Source: Stromatinia cepivora (taxonomy: Eukaryota; Ascomycota; Leotiomycetes; Helotiales; Sclerotiniaceae). Taken from it: a stretch of 64,000 bases of DNA. This document shows positions 58,837-64,000 of this stretch, piece by piece (position 1 is the first letter of the stretch; every line of letters begins with the position of its first letter). The stretch spans positions 434,001 to 498,000 of the forward strand of contig RCTD01000025.1 of the NCBI GenBank assembly GCA_014898415.1, in the 5' to 3' direction. The notes under the pieces were generated by a model. That model had not been told where the DNA came from. It saw only the letters and a list, made by a program, of their open reading frames with translations, and did not search any database. The position numbers were made by a program, and so were the translations under genes.

Positions 58837-60726
58837 GAATTCGTTTCGGTTTTGACTACCAGATGATGGTGTTATAATGAAGTGTTGTGGTAGTAGCGAA
58901 GGCTGCCAAACATTTCCTAGTGATGATGTAGCGTTCTCTGAGTTACGGGACTCATTTGAATCAGGAATAGATTCTAAAAGTCCTATTGATACAATACAAT
59001 TTTGCTATTGTCTTGCGTTAAAATTGCTCTAACTTGCACTACAAGAAGGATATATAAACAAACCTGTGATATCGCAATTCTTAGGCCATCAATTCTCGAG
59101 TTCTCTATTGCAGTTAGTCTTCCTAGTCCTATCACATTCCAGTCATCTGTAAGTGAGCCTAGAGCTGGCTCCATTGTGTTCTGCGAGCCAGTGGCATCAG
59201 AGACTAATATCTGGACTCCAATAATGCCTCTTTTTGCAATTGTGAGGATAAATCCCGCAAAACACAATCCTCTTCCAATTGCTGTAGACTGAACATCGTT
59301 TCCTCGGCATTTCCCAAGCTTTTTAACTTCCGACGCACCGTAGAAGGCTACACCAGAGACGAATAGACCTCCAAGTGCAAACGAACCTCTGAAAGTAACT
59401 GAAATCCTTTGAACTTCCTCCAGCGGGAACCTCTCATTAAACATCACAGTAGTAAGGTCTAGGACCGAGGGTTCAGAGACAAAGAAAGCCTGACGGATAA
59501 TACTTGACGGAGGTAGGTTATTTGAGGTAAAGTCTTTGGCTTGTATTGTAACTCCCTGTTCTCCGAGGATTTTGTAGGCAAGCTTTTTGGTCAAAGAGTG
59601 AATGCGATTCCAGTTCTCGAACCAAGCACTATCATTATGTCCAGGGTGAAGCACGGTGTTGTAAAGAAATTTCCAATCAAACAAACCATTGAGAGCTTCC
59701 GACAAAGCCCAAGAAGGATCTAGATGGACATGGCTTAATTCATGAGGAAAATCAAACCTTGATCGCCAGTAGGTTTGAGAGAGAGATAAAGTTGCGATCG
59801 CTCTAGATGCCAAGCGGGCAGAACACATGTCAGGAGTAGGAAGAAGACAGACAATTGCAATCAAAAGCTCCGTTGGCAATCTCGAAAAGTAATCCAATGC
59901 ATATCTGGCTAGCGGCGATATGACAGTGGATGAATAACTGACCACGTTCTCAGTTTGTTTAAGGGTAGGGTGGGTTCGGAGTAAGTTATCGAAGCTTTGC
60001 ACAGAAGCAGGATTTTGAACAAGATAATCGTCATCTTCGTGCATCCAGTCCCAGTCACCTTCCCAAAAATCTTCTACCCCATCATATGTCTCGCCGCTCC
60101 AGTCTGACTTTATTCCGTGTCCGAGTTCTTCAACTTTCTGCGCAGTGAATATCTTGGCAAGGATATCAAGATCAAATGTTGTCCCTCTTGCAAGTTTCGA
60201 ATAATTTTGTTTCAGCAGTTCTAGACACACAGGATGCATAGGATCAACTACCTCACGGTCTTTGCCCCTGTATTATGTTAGAGCCCAAACGTTCTGAAGA
60301 TATTGTTGGGAACTAGGGAGGATATAAGATCAAGAAATGACCACTACCAATCTTTATACGGAACCAGGTATTGTTTGTCTTCCAGACGGTCTACTTCATC
60401 TTCATCGCACGCCAAAACGTCATTTGTAGCTGGTAAAAATACCAGAAGATAGTCCGGGGGACTATCTTTCAATACTCTTCTAATGTTGGTGAAGGACTAC
60501 TGGGGCCGATTCTTCTCCTTATCAGGAGATTGAATCTGCTCATGCGTTTCGTTCTTCTTCTTTACTATAATCGATCAGAAAGTAATTACCAGAGGTTTCT
60601 GATCTGGACCTTACAAATGCGAAAGTCTCTAGTCCAATCCAAATCATCTTCAGAAATGCGACTTTGATAAAGGAAGACATCAACACTAAGAGGGACACCA
60701 CATAGGGCAGAGAAGTAATTTCGCAT
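58837..60726 (-). CDS. F-box domain protein, N-terminal part
   Basis: Reverse strand, at least four coding pieces: 60615-60726 (start MRNYFSALCGVPLSVDVFLY), about 60335-60490 (ending YLVPYKDW, donor GTAGTG), about 59056-60268 and about 58837-58980 (LLESIPDSNESRNS). The intron between pieces two and three is about 70-80 nt and ends TACAG. Not all other joins keep phase. An F-box-like helix pair lies in the third piece (SRLPTELLIAIVCLLPTPDMCSARLASRAIATLSL), then a Trp-rich segment (DPSWALSEALNGLFDWKFLY). F-box proteins join SCF ubiquitin ligases through Skp1. An acidic WEGDWDWMHEDDDY patch precedes the F-box. The N-terminal part resembles neither a leader nor a transmembrane region. Whether a functional product is made is doubtful given the stop at 58834. 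Confidence 0.55.
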
Positions 60727-61135
60727 GACTGCGGTTTAGATAAAAAATTTCGCTCAAATACACAGGAGTTTCCCTCGACGCTTCGATTCTGGTATTTGAT
60801 TGTATTGTGGGAGGTATAGAAAAGAGGAAAGAAAATTAGCCAGTTCTGGACTTCATGTCACTGGTTTTGCGAGACATTTCGAGCCACTTGTGGCAAGAGA
60901 ATCACGTGTAACCTAGTACGTACGGCATCCACTTAGAAGGATCCAACCAAACATACTAACCAACTAAACACCTAAACCTAATTAGGTGATATATCAGCAG
61001 AATTCCATTATTAGAGTACTTTCGAATTGAATATAGGCTATTAAACCCTGAATATATCAAAAGCGATGATCTGATTAAATTAGACCGTTTAATTAACTAG
61101 AGTGTTCGATTAATTGATTTGTAGATTTGTAGATC

Positions 61136-61137
<2 letters not shown>
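60727..61137. other. Intergenic, promoter of F-box locus
   Basis: Upstream of the reverse-strand F-box gene; no other feature seen before the microsatellite. Confidence 0.4.

Positions 61138-61203
<66 letters not shown>
61138..61203. repeat. (TAA)22 microsatellite
   Basis: Twenty-two perfect TAA units, ending exactly at the first base of the C' LTR. Confidence 0.95.
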
Positions 61204-61205
<2 letters not shown>

Positions 61206-61512
61206 TCACGGAAAGCCCCGCAATCCCCTGTATCTTATGAAGGATCAAAGCGTATACTTTCCAATCGAAATGAAGGATCTACTAGCCCTTATCAATCCAT
61301 CAATTGATAAAATGATCCTGATATACTAATAAATAAAGATCTAACCTAATTAAAATATATATTAATTAGATAACCATTCATTTGTTCTATATATATAACT
61401 CTTGATTTATATAATCAAAAACAAATCATTCAATTCTTTTACTTTATTAATTATATGTATCATTTATTCAACGATCCCTGAAAGTATTATATAATCATAC
61501 TATCCCATAATA
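61204..61512 (+). repeat. 5' LTR of element C'
   Basis: 309 bp; reverse complement of the LTRs at 39706-40014 and 47703-48011 with scattered transitions. Confidence 0.9.
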
Positions 61513-63044
61513 ATTATGAACCTAATAATTTTTAAAATCTATATAACTTTTTATTCAATGATTATTAAATATTTAAGGGATTATTCTTAAAATATTATTT
61601 CTATTTCATTTATAATTCAATATTTATATCAATTCAATTATTTTTATTCAATATAGTAAAGAATTAAAACGATCTTCTTTTTATAATTTATATTCAATAA
61701 CCGGAATAGTATTTATATTTGAAAAATAAATATTAAGTTTAAGGAATCTGAGATTCAATCAATCTAGAGAACGATTTGTTTATTTCTATATTAGCAATAT
61801 CCATTCCAAACTTCGATCTGACGAATGAGCCTATCCATACTCAGAACAATTGGTTTTCAGTTAAACCATTTGTTTTATCTTCCATTATCAATCTTCAAAT
61901 CAAATATAATTAAAAAAAACAAATTCAATATTAAAAGAAATTCTCGGAATATCTTGTGATAATCCAATCCAGGGAAGATATTAATAAAAATATAAAGATG
62001 AAAAATTCTGACGGTAATATATCGGGATCTATTTTTAATAAACTCACTATTCCATTTCCAACCATTTTCCAAAAAATCTTCTCCGAGTTTGCTTTTCTCC
62101 AATTGAAGTATCGATACTAATAACAAGAATATATATAGAATTACAAAGCTTTCAAAAATATTTACGAATAAATCGAATCGTTAATTAATCAAGTATACTT
62201 TATGGAACTATTCATTCTCAATTAAGGTATTACAGTTTTTCTATTCAAAACAATTATTAATGTATTCAAAAAGAAGCTTGTATTTATAATAACTATTATT
62301 AAGTTCGTAGTATTACAAGAATATCGGTCTATTCTAACGCAAACCTCGTTCGGCAGAACCGACCCTATCAAATAGTATAGAGATTGGATTATAATCTATA
62401 CCAAAGCTTTCGTATATAAGATCACTGAGGTATAGAATAAAATCATTATTAATACTTTTCTACAAACCATTAATATCAGGATACTTTTAATCTAAACAAA
62501 TATTATAATTATATAAATCAAAATGAATAATCAATTTGGATTATCCAATCTTTTATTTAAACAATTCGGAGATGTTTTTGAAGGATTAATCTTTCAAAAT
62601 TTTATTTCTTTAAAAACTAAAAGAGAAGTATATTCTATATTTATCTTTTTTCAAAATGATAAAAGATTTAAAAAGAATAAAAAAAGTATCAATTTTGAAA
62701 GTAATCAAGGGATCAAGAAAATCTAGGAATATCTTTGCAAAACCGAATCTAAATAAAACAATAGAATTGATTATAATTATATTATATATAATTGCAAAGT
62801 TATAGAGTTAGCGTTTACCAGAAGAATCAATCCACTGTTCAAAAAGATATTCAGCGAAAACGAATTACAAGTAATTAAGGATCGAGCAAGATTGTATTCA
62901 TAAAAGCAATTTCATTTTAATTGGATTAAAAGGAAATAAATAAAAGGTTTCATTGATCCTTCAGAACCTTTAATTAACATTATTATCTTAAATACTTGAT
63001 ATAATCAATCAGGGGTATATTCTACAATAATAAGAGTATATTAT

Positions 63045-63326
63045 TTGTTCAATAGTATCTTGTTTGATAATTGTAATATTATATATATCATAAACGATAT
63101 ATTTCTATTGGATGATTATCAATATCAATTATCCGATCCCAATGATCTTATAGAAGTAGGTATTTCCAGTTTTCAAGTTTTAGGATGCAGAATTTATATT
63201 ATTAAAAGGATCATCAAAAGAGAAGATTACTTTAATAATGATTTGATCTTGAACGACATAACATTTATCCTTGGTTTTCATATCAATATCGTTTTGGAGG
63301 TTCGATTGGAGAAAGCCGGCCTATAG
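63045..63326 (+). pseudogene. Copia protease domain of element C'
   Basis: 93 open codons matching 45890-46156 almost residue for residue. The active-site region reads FDNCNIIYIIND, where D-S-G-x-x-x-H-x would be expected; the Gly and His have been lost. The block NIVLEVRLEKAGL ends it. Confidence 0.7.
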
Positions 63327-63467
63327 TTTTCAAGATATAATTGTACTTTTTGTAAAGGAAATCATACAAATAGTATAATAGTTGTTCAATATATTCATAT
63401 TGAAAATCTTGTATTCTTAGAATATAAATCGCTTTCTATTTATTCGAGCATTCTTTTATTTATTCTT

Positions 63468-63731
63468 ATGAGCAATCCTTCCATAATGTATTTAATAATG
63501 AACAGAAAAATAAATAAAGCATTCTATTGTTCTTATAATCCACTTTTCTCAAGAGAAGATACGAATAAAATGCAGCACAAACATTCTGAATATCTGGGGA
63601 AAGAAGTTTTTGAATATTTAGTATTTATAATACAAAACATCAAAATAAAAGGTATCATTCATTCTAATTACACTGATTGTATTCATATTTATATAAAGCA
63701 AATCATTTCTCGCACTTTAAGTGATTGTTAG
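63468..63731 (+). pseudogene. GAG-pre-integrase/zinc region of element C'
   Basis: 87 open codons after the protease. QHKHSEYLGKEVFEYL followed by NYTDCIHIYIKQIISR fits the pre-integrase H-x-x-x-H ... C-x-x-C zinc-binding region of copia, with the first Cys changed to Tyr. Confidence 0.6.
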
Positions 63732-64000
63732 CTACCTCAGCTTTTTTATAAAATTCAATGAAATCTTTTTGATTTCGATAAAGAATATAACAATATATTA
63801 TAATTTCTATTGATCAAAGAAATATATTATAACAAAATCTTTTTATATTTAATTTATTATAAAATATATAACAAAGTATTTGTAATCATTCAAAGCTTTG
63901 TAGTCTGGATTTATTATAAGTATAATCTAATGATTGTAATAATTAAATAGGATAATGATATATCTATTATTGGAGTTATAGAAGTAATGTTATTTGAAAA

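Larger units (their letters stand above)
61204..64000 (+). mobile_element. Element C': second copy of copia element C, forward orientation, cut by window end
   Basis: Starts with a 309-bp LTR (TGTCACGGAAAGCCCC to CCCATAATA, 61204-61512), the same length as both LTRs of element C. A RIP-altered primer site follows (ATTATGAACCTAATAA, against ATTATGAGCCCGGTAG in C). It continues through degenerate gag (about 61800-62950), protease (63045-63326) and the integrase leader (63468-63731). The 3' half lies outside the window. Orientation is opposite to C. Confidence 0.9.

Overview
The window looks like a chromosome segment of a filamentous ascomycete. The evidence is short introns (about 50-180 nt) with GTA/GTG donors and CTAAC-type branch sites, a fungal THI5/NMT1 gene with a TPP riboswitch in a 5' UTR intron, a secreted endopolygalacturonase, a Fre-type metalloreductase, and blocks of AT-rich, stop-riddled transposon sequence of the kind left by repeat-induced point mutation (RIP). 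A plant-associated member of the Leotiomycetes would fit, but that placement is inference; no sequence here fixes the species.

Left gene island (1-29006). Genes: DUF2470 membrane protein (1553-2242, +); small acidic protein with an apparent frameshift (3367-3857, +); two-exon Ser/Arg-rich protein (5228-6593, +); Ulp1/C48-like protein with a substituted nucleophile (8254-10540, -); AT-rich terminal-inverted-repeat relic (11312-11951); GH28 polygalacturonase with an N-terminal Cys-rich module (12437-14012, +); intron-containing tRNA-Arg(ACG) (14871-14971, -) next to a tRNA remnant; THI5/NMT1 (15727-17001, -) with its riboswitch (17059-17179); ankyrin pseudogene (18871-19440, +); coiled-coil protein (20551-21242, -); bromodomain protein of the BRD8/Bdc1 type (22866-25754, +); and unrecognised, possibly decayed reading frames (26959-28108, -).

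Transposon block (29007-48908). This is a nested set of elements whose borders can be read from terminal repeats and target duplications. The outermost element is a Fot1/pogo-like DNA transposon, A (29007-48908, TA duplication). A Ty1/copia retrotransposon, D (30657-48700, + orientation), inserted into A. D is broken by three further insertions: a short copia-type non-autonomous LTR element, E (35044-37350); a second Fot1-like element, B (37488-39389); and another copia element in reverse, C (39706-48011). The D polymerase frame can be followed across every insertion, so the order of events is partly readable. D, C and E carry primer-binding sites matching the anticodon arm of initiator tRNA-Met (half-tRNA priming).

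Right gene island (48909-61203). It holds a small MGCWSSK-starting protein (49638-50277, -), a three-exon ferric/metal reductase (51593-53776, +), a terminal-inverted-repeat element of about 650 bp (54117-54763), and a large F-box-type locus with an internal stop and a frameshift (56166-60726, -). The island ends at a (TAA)22 microsatellite, into which a further copy of element C, called C', inserted in the opposite orientation (61204 to beyond the window end).
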